Positions 1 to 6,022 of a DNA stretch of 7,290 nucleotides are shown in pieces. The stretch is from Pseudomonadota bacterium. Its GTDB lineage: Bacteria; Pseudomonadota; Alphaproteobacteria; Sphingomonadales; Sphingomonadaceae. The notes below the pieces were generated by a model. The model had not been told where the DNA came from. It saw nothing but the letters and a program-made list of their open reading frames with translations, and searched no databases. Each line of letters opens with the position of its first letter. Within the stretch, counting starts at the first letter, position 1. The stretch covers positions 1 through 7,290 of the forward strand of contig JAEZQR010000093.1 in NCBI GenBank assembly GCA_023413015.1, in the 5' to 3' direction. The translations under genes and the position numbers were made by a program.

Positions 1-480
1 GCCCTTGAGCCAGCGGGCGCCGTTGCCGCCTCCGCCACCCGTGCCGGTACCCTGACCGCCGCTGCCGAGTCCAACGCCTGTGCCGCCGGCGCCGGTGCCC
101 GGGCCTTCGACATTGGCGGCGCCGGCCGACGCGTCGGGGCCGGTCGAGGCGATGGGCGGCGCGACGACGGGAGGCGGGACCTCGATGCGGACCTTGGGCG
201 GCGGAGCGACGACCGGCTTGGGCTTGGCCTTGCGGTTGGCGGCGGATGCCGCCCCTTCGGGCTTCGGCGTGCGCGGCTTGGCGGGCTTCGGCTCCTCCTT
301 CGGAGGTGTGGGCGGTGGCGGCACCTCGAACACGGACAGCGCCGCTTCGCGCGGCGGAACGTCGATGACCGAGGGCAGGATAAGGTAATAGCCGAGCGCG
401 GCGTGGATAACGGCGACGCCGGCGGCGATCGCCGCCTGCCGACGCTTTTCATAGTCCATGTGACGTATCGATAGCTTCAT
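1..480 (-). CDS. TonB-family energy transducer, N-terminal part (cut by left edge)
   Basis: Reading the minus strand from the ATG at 480, the frame stays open to base 1, giving the first 160 residues. A short basic N-terminus (MKLSIRHMDYEKRRQ) is followed by one membrane segment at about residues 16-35 that contains a histidine (H26), the position of the conserved TonB/ExbB-contact histidine. Next comes a Pro/Lys-rich stretch (VPPPPTPPKEEPKPAKPRTPKP, split by other residues, about 50-100) and a Gly/Thr-rich linker (GTG and GGG runs, about 125-155). It ends at ARWLKG, where the C-terminal TonB domain would normally begin. TonB proteins span the periplasm and pass inner-membrane proton-motive energy from ExbB/ExbD to outer-membrane receptors. 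No strong ribosome site marks the start; the ATG at 459 (MDYEKRR) or an in-frame ATG further upstream are possible. The catalytic-side domain is outside the window, so family assignment rests on the N-terminal architecture. Confidence 0.8.
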   Translation of the reverse strand, partial: MKLSIRHMDYEKRRQAAIAAGVAVIHAALGYYLILPSVIDVPPREAALSVFEVPPPPTPPKEEPKPAKPRTPKPEGAASAANRKAKPKPVVAPPPKVRIEVPPPVVAPPIASTGPDASAGAANVEGPGTGAGGTGVGLGSGGQGTGTGGGGGNGARWLKG

Positions 481-492
481 CTTCGGGCCCGT

Positions 493-511
493 CGATGGCA
501 TCACGCCATCG
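493..511 (-). promoter_or_regulatory. Perfect 7-bp inverted repeat upstream of the TonB-like gene
   Basis: CGATGGC and GCCATCG form a perfect 7-bp inverted repeat around a 5-base centre (ATCAC), ending 12 bases upstream of the ATG at 480. On the minus strand a weak -10-like element (TATAGC, 517-512) lies immediately upstream, so a start site there would fall inside or just after the palindrome. This is an operator-like or leader-hairpin-like position. No convincing -35 element was found, and the rest of the 100-base divergent gap (481-580) shows nothing else clear. Confidence 0.3.
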
Positions 512-580
512 GCTATAACGCGGCTGACCTTTCCGGGGTTTGAACCGATGCCGGACAGACGTAGGGACGAGGGGGCGGCT

Positions 581-964
581 ATGACGGAAATCGCGATTCA
601 GTCGGTGGATGCGGCCGAGGTGGTGCGGCGGCAGCTCGATGCCTACAACGCACGCGACATCGACGCCTTCATGGCACATTGGGCCGACGATGCGCAGGTG
701 TTCGCCTGGCCGTCACAGCTGATGAGCGACGGGGCCGATGCGATCCGCGCCCTGCATGTCGAGCGGTTCAAGGAGCCGAGCCTGTTCGCGCATCTTGTCA
801 GTCGCGTGGCGGTGGGCAACCTCGTGATCGACCGCGAGGTGGTGACGCGGACCTTTCCGGAAGGACCCGGAACGCTCGACGTGATCGGCATCTACGAGGT
901 GGAAGACGGCAAGATCGCCCGAGCCTGGTTCAAGCGGGGCGAGCCGATGATGGGAGGGCGCTGA
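581..964 (+). CDS. SnoaL-like / NTF2-superfamily protein
   Basis: This encodes 127 residues, the usual size of a single cone-shaped NTF2-like domain. The pattern fits the SnoaL/ketosteroid-isomerase-like group: an N-terminal helix with YNARDIDAFMAHWADDAQVF (residues 22-41), a middle GADAIR-like helix, a beta-rich second half with VIGIYEVEDGKIARAWF, and a short C-terminal tail. Such proteins form dimers with a hydrophobic pocket; some are isomerases or hydrolases, many have no known substrate, and none can be assigned here. The ATG at 581 is preferred over the in-frame ATG at 548 because GAGGGGG sits about 6 bases upstream of it, while 548 has no ribosome site and would add a basic non-family extension. 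Its TGA overlaps the ATG of the acetyltransferase gene by one base, so the two are probably translated together. Confidence 0.85.
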   Translation: MTEIAIQSVDAAEVVRRQLDAYNARDIDAFMAHWADDAQVFAWPSQLMSDGADAIRALHVERFKEPSLFAHLVSRVAVGNLVIDREVVTRTFPEGPGTLDVIGIYEVEDGKIARAWFKRGEPMMGGR

Positions 965-1446
965 TGCACATCCGCGCCGCCCGGCCGCAGGATCATGACG
1001 CCATCTGGCGGATCATCGAGCCGGTGATCCGTGCCGGCGAGACCTATGCGCTGCCGCGCGACATGAGCGAGGCGGACGCGATCGCCTACTGGACCGGCCC
1101 CGACCGCGAGACCTTCGTGGCGGAAGCGGACGGGCGGCTGGTAGGCACCTACTATTTGCGCGCCAATCAGGCCGGCGGCGGATCGCATGTGGCGAACTGC
1201 GGCTACATGACGGCGACGGAAGCGGCCGGGCGCGGCGTGGCGCGCGCCATGTGCGAGCATTCACTGCAGGCGGCGCGCGAGCGCGGGTTCCGGGGGATGC
1301 AGTTCAACTTCGTCGTCAGCAGCAACGAGCGGGCGGTGCGGCTGTGGGGGAGCCTCGGCTTCGAGACGGTCGGGCGGTTGCCGGAGGCGTTCGGGCATCC
1401 GACGCTCGGCGATGTCGATGCGCTGGTGATGTTCCGGAAGCTGTAG
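964..1446 (+). CDS. GNAT-family N-acetyltransferase
   Basis: This 160-residue protein spans a full GNAT fold. Visible parts are the N-terminal strand IRAARPQDHDAIWRIIEPVI, a central strand pair (FVAEADGRLVGTYYLR, about residues 51-66), the acetyl-CoA loop region EAAGRGVARAM (86-96) and motif B with SSNERAVRLWGSLGFE (119-134). The acetyl-CoA loop keeps the GxG core (G89-R-G91), but the usual Arg/Gln at its start is Glu86. GNAT enzymes move an acetyl group from acetyl-CoA to an amine; the acceptor cannot be told from the sequence, although the layout resembles small-molecule or amino-acid acetyltransferases. The start ATG overlaps the stop of the SnoaL-like gene (TGATG), with GGGAGGG about 7 bases upstream inside that gene. 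A terminator-like hairpin follows 10 bases after the stop, closing the two-gene unit. Confidence 0.9.
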   Translation: MHIRAARPQDHDAIWRIIEPVIRAGETYALPRDMSEADAIAYWTGPDRETFVAEADGRLVGTYYLRANQAGGGSHVANCGYMTATEAAGRGVARAMCEHSLQAARERGFRGMQFNFVVSSNERAVRLWGSLGFETVGRLPEAFGHPTLGDVDALVMFRKL

Positions 1447-1456
1447 TCCGAATGAA

Positions 1457-1486
1457 TCGGGAGGCGCCCATGAGGCCGCCTCCCGA
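1457..1486. terminator. Bidirectional terminator-like hairpin between convergent genes
   Basis: TCGGGAGGCG (1457-1466) and CGCCTCCCGA (1477-1486) form a perfect 10-bp, GC-rich stem with a 10-base loop. It lies between the stop of the acetyltransferase (10 bases away) and the stop of the convergent PEP-CTERM gene (6 bases away). On the minus strand the stem is followed by a modestly T-rich ATTCATTC; on the plus strand there is no T run. It may therefore work better for the PEP-CTERM transcript, or with help from convergent transcription. Confidence 0.7.
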
Positions 1487-1492
1487 CGGTCT

Positions 1493-2572
1493 TCATGCTG
1501 TTGCGGTTTGCCGGCGCCGCAAGCCGAGCGTGATCAGGCCCAGGCCGAGAAGGCCGAGCGCGCCGGGCTCGGGAACCGCGATAGGTTCGACGATACCGCG
1601 GAGCAGCAGGGTGCGCGTATAGGTGCGGACGCCGATGCCGGTCTCGCCACCGGGCAGCGAGTCCGCGAAGGTCAGGGTGAACAGCGCCTCGAAGCTGCCG
1701 GTGGCCGAGGTGTCGAGACCCCAGTGCGAGGCGAGCGACTGGCCACCGGCCAGGCCGTCGAACGCGGCGAGATCGGTGGTGAAGGCGTCGAAGGCGCCGG
1801 ACGGCACGATGCTGATCAGCGCGAGGTTGGCAGCATTGAGGCCGCCGGCATTGGCGATGTCGAGCAGCAGCTGATCGACGAGCTGGCCCTGCGTGACTGT
1901 GCCGAAGTCGAGCACGGTGGCCGACAATGTCGGATCGGCATGTTCGTAGTAGCTGTAGTCGACCTGGACGGCGACGTCGCCGAGCGCCAGCTCATAGGCG
2001 GCCGAGCCGGTGGTGAAGTTCGACAGCTGCGTCAGGTTGGCGGTCGCACGGGCGCCGACGTCGATCGCGTAGTTGGCACCGTCGGCATAGTCGGCGAGCG
2101 ACGCCGACGCTGCGGTGATCGTGGCGGTACGCGAGCCTGACGAGCTTTGCGACGTCGGGCAGGCCGGCGGCGCGCTGTTCACGTTGGTGTCGCAGCTCAG
2201 CGTGCCGATGGTGGCGGAATTGGTGTTCGACAAGCTGCCGCGCGCCACCGACAGGACCCCGGTGCCGAGACCGGCCGCGGTGCGGTTGCCGGTGTTGCGA
2301 GAGCCCTCGCCGGTGATGGTGAGCTTGTGCGAAGCCGAGCTTGCGACCGCCCGGATTTTCACGCCGGTGAGGATGCCTGTGTTCGTGTCGAAACGGGCCG
2401 CGCTCACCGAGGCATTGGCGGCGTTCGTGGCGCTGGCCGTGGATGAGGCCGAGGTGTCCATGGCGGTCACCGTCCCCAAGTTGATGTTGTAGCTCGAGGT
2501 GGCGGTCAGCGGCCCCGCCTGGGCGCCGCTGGCGAGCGCGGCTGCAACCGCGATAAGGAAAAGCTTCTTCAT
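1493..2572 (-). CDS. Secreted PEP-CTERM sorting-domain protein
   Basis: The 359-residue protein begins with a clear signal peptide (MKKLFLIAVAAALASGAQA, cleavage near residue 19/20). It ends in a PEP-CTERM sorting signal: VPEP at residues 333-336, a hydrophobic stretch (about 337-351), then RRR and a short tail. Exosortase recognises such tails and moves the protein across the inner membrane toward the surface or extracellular matrix. The body is rich in Ala, Ser, Thr and Gly with few charges, as in beta-rich secreted proteins. Residues 60-90 (FDTNTGILTGVKIRAV...) resemble choice-of-anchor-type domains, C127 and C138 could form a disulphide, and LDFGTVTQGQLVDQLLLDIA (221-240) resembles an Ig-like ASH-type repeat. 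An upstream in-frame ATG at 2668 is rejected because it would bury the signal peptide and lies before the predicted sigma-54 start site. Ligand and exact role are unknown; polysaccharide-matrix association is inferred from the sorting class. Confidence 0.88.
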   Translation of the reverse strand: MKKLFLIAVAAALASGAQAGPLTATSSYNINLGTVTAMDTSASSTASATNAANASVSAARFDTNTGILTGVKIRAVASSASHKLTITGEGSRNTGNRTAAGLGTGVLSVARGSLSNTNSATIGTLSCDTNVNSAPPACPTSQSSSGSRTATITAASASLADYADGANYAIDVGARATANLTQLSNFTTGSAAYELALGDVAVQVDYSYYEHADPTLSATVLDFGTVTQGQLVDQLLLDIANAGGLNAANLALISIVPSGAFDAFTTDLAAFDGLAGGQSLASHWGLDTSATGSFEALFTLTFADSLPGGETGIGVRTYTRTLLLRGIVEPIAVPEPGALGLLGLGLITLGLRRRQTATA

Positions 2573-2616
2573 TGTTGACCCAACCCTACCCTGATGCCTC
2601 CCGCGCCAAAGCGCTG

Positions 2617-2634
2617 AAGCAACATCTGTGCCAG
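2617..2634 (-). promoter_or_regulatory. Sigma-54 (-24/-12) promoter for the PEP-CTERM gene
   Basis: Read on the minus strand, 2634 to 2617 is CTGGCACAGATGTTGCTT. It matches the RpoN consensus YTGGCAC-N5-TTGCW at every fixed position, with the invariant GG (2632-2631) and GC (2620-2619) separated by 10 bases. Transcription would start near 2607, giving a leader of about 35 bases before the ATG at 2572. Sigma-54 promoters need an ATP-driven enhancer-binding protein. PEP-CTERM/exosortase loci in several proteobacteria are associated with such a regulator (PrsK/PrsR type), which supports the reading; no regulator gene is present in this window. Confidence 0.75.
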
Positions 2635-2715
2635 GGTTGATGGGTCCGCTTAGATACTTGTCCCGCAAACGGAATTATGACGGCGGCAGAACGAGACGTT
2701 TCGCAGCTGTAAAGA

Positions 2716-2738
2716 CGGCCGACACTCGCCGGTGGCCG
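2716..2738 (-). terminator. Weak terminator-like hairpin after the 84-aa gene
   Basis: CGGCC (2716-2720) and GGCCG (2734-2738) can pair around a 13-base loop. On the minus strand the stem is followed by TCTTTA, 15 bases past the stop of the small gene. The stem is only 5 bp (6 with a G-T pair), so this is a modest candidate for ending that transcript before the sigma-54 promoter. Confidence 0.3.
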
Positions 2739-2752
2739 ATGACGCCGAACAG

Positions 2753-3007
2753 CTACTGGCTGACGCGGCTGAACGCCTTCTTCGCTTCGACGACGACGGG
2801 GCGGACGAAGTCCTCGGCGAGGACGCTGTCGGGATCGAGGTTGCGCGCGAACTCGTCGAGCCAGTCGACCGCCTGCTCGGGCGCGAGGATGCCGCTGGCG
2901 CAGAGCGTGCGCAGCAGGCCGACCTGACCGAGGATCTGCGCCTTCCAGATGGCGAGCAGCTCGGTCGAGAGCTGGTCTTCGCGGGCGTTTTCGTCGGTGT
3001 CGGACAT
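2753..3007 (-). CDS. Small acidic hypothetical protein (84 aa)
   Basis: I do not recognise this family. The protein is soluble-looking, acidic and probably all-helical: a polar N-terminus (MSDTDENARED), a first helix (ELLAIWKAQILGQVGLLRTL, about residues 16-35), a loop with the single cysteine, a second helix (PEQAVDWLDEFARNL) and a third (VRPVVVEAKKAFSRV). No signal peptide, membrane segment or metal motif is seen. The mix of polar and hydrophobic residues with sensible helix periodicity argues that the frame is really coding. The ribosome site is weak (GAAAG about 10 bases upstream). It is divergent from the portal gene with only 32 bases between the starts, so the two may share a promoter region. 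Whether it belongs functionally to the head module is unknown. Confidence 0.6.
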   Translation of the reverse strand: MSDTDENAREDQLSTELLAIWKAQILGQVGLLRTLCASGILAPEQAVDWLDEFARNLDPDSVLAEDFVRPVVVEAKKAFSRVSQ

Positions 3008-3039
3008 CGAACGGCTTTCTGAAAAATTGGAGATTGCAC

Positions 3040-4167
3040 ATGCGCTTTGGTTGGTTCGGGCGCAAGGGTGAGGTGCGTCCGCCGCTCGGGCGGCTACCGG
3101 TGGCGTTCGTCACCGGCTGGGCCGCAGGCGAGGCACCCAAGGGCTATGAGGCGCTGACGCGCGAGGGGTATCTCCGGAACCCGGTGGGGCAGCGCGCGGT
3201 GCGACTGGTGGCGGAAGGCGCAGGGAGCGCCGCGCTCTTCTGCCGACCGGAGGGGCACCCGGCGGAGACGCTGCTCCGGCGGCCGAACCCGGCCGCCTCG
3301 GGCGCCGGGCTGATCGAGGCAGTGGCGAGCCATCTGCTGCTGCACGGCAATGCCTATCTGGAGGTGGTCACCGGCGCTGCCGGCGAGCCGGCAGAGCTTC
3401 ATGTGCTGCGGCCCGAGCGGGTGGCGGTGGAGGCGGACGCGCGGGGTTGGCCGGCGGGGTATCGCTACCGCGCGGGCGATGCTTCGGTGCGGCTGGCGGC
3501 CGAGAGCGTACTGCATCTGAAGGGCTTCCATCCGCTCGACGATCATTACGGGCTGGGATGCCTGGGCGCGGCGGCGGGCGCGATCGAGGCGCACAATGCG
3601 GCGGCGAAGTGGAACAAGGCGTTGCTCGACAATGCGGCGCGGCCCTCCGGCGCACTGGTCTTCGAGACGGGCGACGGCGAGGCGCTGGCGCCCGATCAGT
3701 TCGCCAATCTGAAGCGCGAGCTGGAGGCCTGCTACCAGGGCGCGGCGAACGCGGGGCGGCCGCTGGTGCTCGAGGGTGGGCTCAAGTGGCAGCCGCTGTC
3801 GCTGACACCGGCGGAGATGGATTTCGTCGAGGCGCGGGGCGCGGCGGCGCGCGAGATCGCGCTCGCCTTCGGGGTGCCGCCGATGCTGCTCGGGCTGCCG
3901 GGTGACAACACCTACGCGAATTATTCGGAAGCCAACCGGGCGCTGTGGCGGCTGACCATCGCGCCGCTGCTGGGGAAGATCTGCGCCGGGCTGACCGGGC
4001 TGCTGCAGCGCTGGTGGCCGGAAGTGGCAGTGGACGTGGACTGGGATGCGGTGCCGGCGCTGTCGGCCGATCGCGAACGACTGTGGGCGCAGGTGAGCGC
4101 GGCTGAATTCCTGAGCGACGACGAGAAGCGGGCGATGCTGGGGTTCGAGGCCAGAGGAGGTGCGTGA
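3040..4167 (+). CDS. HK97-family portal protein (GTA g3-type)
   Basis: This 375-residue protein would form the dodecameric ring at one capsid vertex through which DNA enters and to which the neck attaches. Family landmarks are GYLRNPVGQRAVRLVAEGAG (about 43-62), the LLLHGNAYLEVV segment (99-110), the VLHLKGFHPLDDHYGLGCL stretch (157-175), KWNKALLDNAARPSGAL (190-206), and the clip/crown-side signature VPPMLLGLPGDNTYANYSEA (279-298) followed by NRALWR. The last segment is typical of GTA and related Siphoviridae portals. The length is near the family norm of about 380-400. The ATG at 3040 is chosen because ATTGGAG ends 7 bases before it; the TTG at 3034 has no such site. Its stop overlaps the next start by one base (TGATG). 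It is the first gene of the plus-strand module, an unusual position because a terminase normally precedes it. Confidence 0.93.
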   Translation: MRFGWFGRKGEVRPPLGRLPVAFVTGWAAGEAPKGYEALTREGYLRNPVGQRAVRLVAEGAGSAALFCRPEGHPAETLLRRPNPAASGAGLIEAVASHLLLHGNAYLEVVTGAAGEPAELHVLRPERVAVEADARGWPAGYRYRAGDASVRLAAESVLHLKGFHPLDDHYGLGCLGAAAGAIEAHNAAAKWNKALLDNAARPSGALVFETGDGEALAPDQFANLKRELEACYQGAANAGRPLVLEGGLKWQPLSLTPAEMDFVEARGAAAREIALAFGVPPMLLGLPGDNTYANYSEANRALWRLTIAPLLGKICAGLTGLLQRWWPEVAVDVDWDAVPALSADRERLWAQVSAAEFLSDDEKRAMLGFEARGGA

Positions 4168-4484
4168 TGCGGGCAGCGATGTTGGCGGGACTGATCGGGC
4201 AGGCGGAGCGGAGCGGGGCGGACCTCGCGACGCTGCGCGCGCTCGTCGAGGAGGCCAGTGAATTGGGAGCCGAGCGGGCGTTGGCGCGGATCGGGCTCGG
4301 CGACGAGAAGGCCGGCGACGACCTGCGTGAGGTACGGCAGCTGCTGGGCGCGTGGCGCGATGCGAAACGGGCGGCGCGCAATGCGGCGATCGGCTGGGTG
4401 GTGCGGATCGGGCTGGCGCTGCTGCTGATGGGGCTGGCGGTGAAGTTGGGGCTCGCGGCGATGCTGGTCGGGAGCGGCGCATGA
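4167..4484 (+). CDS. Small membrane protein between portal and protease (g3.5-position)
   Basis: The 105-residue product has a helical, charged N-terminal two-thirds (about 10-70, with a likely amphipathic or coiled-coil run from LATLRALVEEASELGAERAL onward). It ends in a hydrophobic C-terminal segment (about 75-101: IGWVVRIGLALLLMGLAVKL), interrupted by Arg80 and Lys93, which looks like one membrane helix or helical hairpin. A gene at this position and of this size recurs in alphaproteobacterial GTA clusters (called g3.5 in RcGTA). Homology to the DUF6127 group is my guess and could not be tested. GAGGAGG lies about 6 bases upstream of the ATG; a GTG at 4164 is also in frame. The start overlaps the portal stop by one base and the stop overlaps the protease start by four (ATGA). 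Its role is unknown; scaffold-like or membrane-linked assembly are possibilities only. Confidence 0.8.
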   Translation: MRAAMLAGLIGQAERSGADLATLRALVEEASELGAERALARIGLGDEKAGDDLREVRQLLGAWRDAKRAARNAAIGWVVRIGLALLLMGLAVKLGLAAMLVGSGA

Positions 4485-4885
4485 TCGCGCGCATCGCGGG
4501 CTACGCGAGCGTGTTCGACGTGGCGGACAAGGGGCGCGACGTGGTGCGGCGCGGCGCGTTCGCCGGCGCGCCGCCGGGACTGCCACTGCTGTGGCAGCAC
4601 GCGGCGGACGAGCCGATCGGGCGGGTCGAGCGGCTCGCTGAGGATGCCAAGGGGCTGCGGGTGATCGCGGGTCTCGCCGACACACGGCGGGGACGCGAGG
4701 CGCTGGCGCTGGTGCGCAGCGGCGCTCTGACCGGGCTGTCGTTCGGCTACCGCGTGAAGCGTGGGCGGGCGACGCGGACAGGCCGTGAATTGCTGGCGGT
4801 GGAGCTGATCGAGGTGTCGCTGGTGACATTCCCGATGCAGCCGCTGGCGCGGGTTCTGGGTGTGGGTGAGGTGGAGACGATATGA
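4481..4885 (+). CDS. HK97-type prohead protease (GTA g4-type, peptidase U35)
   Basis: The 134-residue protein matches the HK97 prohead protease fold from end to end: IAGYASVFDVADKGRDVVRR (5-24) at the start, the catalytic histidine region LPLLWQHAADEPIGRV (H40), the serine motif GALTGLSFGYR (S87), and ELIEVSLVTFPMQPLA (108-123) with the conserved glutamate E111. The His-Ser-Glu arrangement is that described for the family, a herpes-assemblin-like serine protease. It cleaves the N-terminal delta domain of the capsid protein during head maturation and then itself. It is short for the family, carrying almost only the catalytic domain. The ATG at 4481 overlaps the previous stop (ATGA) and is where family similarity begins; longer in-frame starts inside the preceding gene are rejected. 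Its stop in turn overlaps the capsid start. Confidence 0.92.
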   Translation: MIARIAGYASVFDVADKGRDVVRRGAFAGAPPGLPLLWQHAADEPIGRVERLAEDAKGLRVIAGLADTRRGREALALVRSGALTGLSFGYRVKRGRATRTGRELLAVELIEVSLVTFPMQPLARVLGVGEVETI

Positions 4886-6012
4886 CCTACGAAATGAAGA
4901 CGGATGCGTTGGAGCAGGTTTTCGAGGGAGCGGGCGGCGCCGCGGAGATAGCGGAGCTGAAGGCAGCGGTGGCGGGTCTGCGCGCCAAGGTCGATGGCTT
5001 CGCGGTGGCGGACGGACGGCCGGTGCTGGCGGGGGCGAGCGAGGAGGCGCCCGAGCGGAAGGCCTTCGTCGAGCGCTATCTGCGCAAGGGGATTGAGGCG
5101 CCCGAGGTGAAGGGCATGACAGCCGGCGTACCAAGTGAGGGCGGCTATGCGGTGCCCGAGGTGGTGGACGCGGCGATCGGCGCGCTGCTCAAGGATATGT
5201 CGCCGATCCGGAGGATTGCCAATGTGGTTAGTATCGGCAGTTCGAATTACCGCAAACTGGTGACGGATGGCGGGCTCGGATCGGGGTGGGTTTCGGAAGT
5301 GTCAGCGCGCGACGAGACGGCGCCGCCGAGCTTCCATGAGATCGCGCCGCCGATGGGCGAGCTCTACGCCAACCCGGCGGCGTCGCAGACGATGCTCGAC
5401 GATGCGATGTTCGATGTCGAGGGTTGGCTGGCCGCCGAGATCGCCGCCGAGTTCGCGCGGGCCGAGGGCGCGGCGTTCGTGCGCGGCAACGGCATCAGCC
5501 GGCCCAAGGGCTTCCTGAGCTACCCGACGAGCGCGCAGATCGACCGCAACCGTGCGTTCGGGACGCTGCAGCATGTGGCGTCGGGCGTGTCGGGCAACTT
5601 CGGCGCGGATGCGGCCGACAAGCTGATCGACCTCGTTCACCAGCTGCGCGCGCCGTACCGGCAGGGGGCGGCGTGGGTGATGAACTCGGCGACGCTCGCG
5701 AAGCTGAGGAAGCTCAAGGACGGCGATGGGAATTTCCTGTGGCGCCCGTCGTTCAGCGAGGGGCAGGCCGCGACGCTGCTCGGTTATCCGGTGGTCGAGG
5801 CCGAGGACATGCCCGACGTGGCCGCCGACGCCTGCGCGATCGCGTTCGGCAACTTCCGCCAGGGCTATGTGATCGCCGAGGCGACCGCGACGCGCATCCT
5901 GCGCGACCCGTTCAGCAACAAGCCGTTCGTGCACTTCTACGCCACCAAGCGCATCGGCGGGGCGGTGGTCAATTCCGAGGCGATCAAGCTGCTGAAGTTC
6001 AGCGCGGCGTAG
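4882..6012 (+). CDS. HK97-fold major capsid protein (GTA g5-type)
   Basis: The 376-residue protein is close to the RcGTA capsid protein in length (about 400). Residues 5-45 form a predicted coiled-coil delta/scaffold domain (AEIAELKAAVAGLRAKV). The mature HK97 fold probably begins around KGMTAGVPSEGGYAVP (77-92), a typical region for cleavage by the neighbouring protease. Further landmarks are the FVRGNGISRPKGFL motif (199-212), seen as GdGxxxPkG in many HK97 capsids, a spine-helix region near 225-250, GYPVVEAEDMP, and the C-terminal strand pair with FVHFYATKRIGGAVVNSEAI. Hundreds of copies would form the icosahedral shell. The ATG at 4882 has GGTGGAG about 6 bases upstream and overlaps the protease stop by four bases. 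The cleavage site is inferred, not seen. A 115-base gap with hairpin repeats follows. Confidence 0.95.
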   Translation: MTYEMKTDALEQVFEGAGGAAEIAELKAAVAGLRAKVDGFAVADGRPVLAGASEEAPERKAFVERYLRKGIEAPEVKGMTAGVPSEGGYAVPEVVDAAIGALLKDMSPIRRIANVVSIGSSNYRKLVTDGGLGSGWVSEVSARDETAPPSFHEIAPPMGELYANPAASQTMLDDAMFDVEGWLAAEIAAEFARAEGAAFVRGNGISRPKGFLSYPTSAQIDRNRAFGTLQHVASGVSGNFGADAADKLIDLVHQLRAPYRQGAAWVMNSATLAKLRKLKDGDGNFLWRPSFSEGQAATLLGYPVVEAEDMPDVAADACAIAFGNFRQGYVIAEATATRILRDPFSNKPFVHFYATKRIGGAVVNSEAIKLLKFSAA

Positions 6013-6022
6013 AGCAGGCAAG

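Noticed and set aside
80..388. Gly/Thr-rich plus-strand open frame at the left end
   Set aside because: It is the antisense of the TonB-like Pro/Gly-rich region; the minus strand gives the membrane segment and Pro-Lys linker of a known family.
1508..2492. Several plus-strand open frames opposite the PEP-CTERM gene
   Set aside because: Their translations look like antisense shadows; signal peptide and VPEP tail on the minus strand are decisive.
2573..2668. N-terminal extension of the PEP-CTERM protein from an ATG at 2668
   Set aside because: It would place 32 residues before a textbook signal peptide, and the predicted sigma-54 start site (about 2607) lies downstream of that ATG.
3008..3039. 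CtrA (TTAA-N7-TTAA) or LexA-type (GAAC-N7-GTTC) site in front of the portal gene
   Set aside because: Looked for because GTA genes can be under CtrA or LexA control; GAAC is present at 3009 but the second half-site is not, and there is no TTAA pair.
3094..5134. Two long open frames (about 450-466 codons) on the minus strand opposite the portal, protease and capsid start
   Set aside because: Their translations are Arg/Pro/Ser/Ala-rich with no family pattern, as expected from the antisense of GC-rich genes, and the plus-strand proteins are clearly recognisable.
5302..6021. Minus-strand open frame opposite the capsid gene
   Set aside because: Low-complexity Arg-rich translation with no recognisable motif; the capsid gene explains the region.
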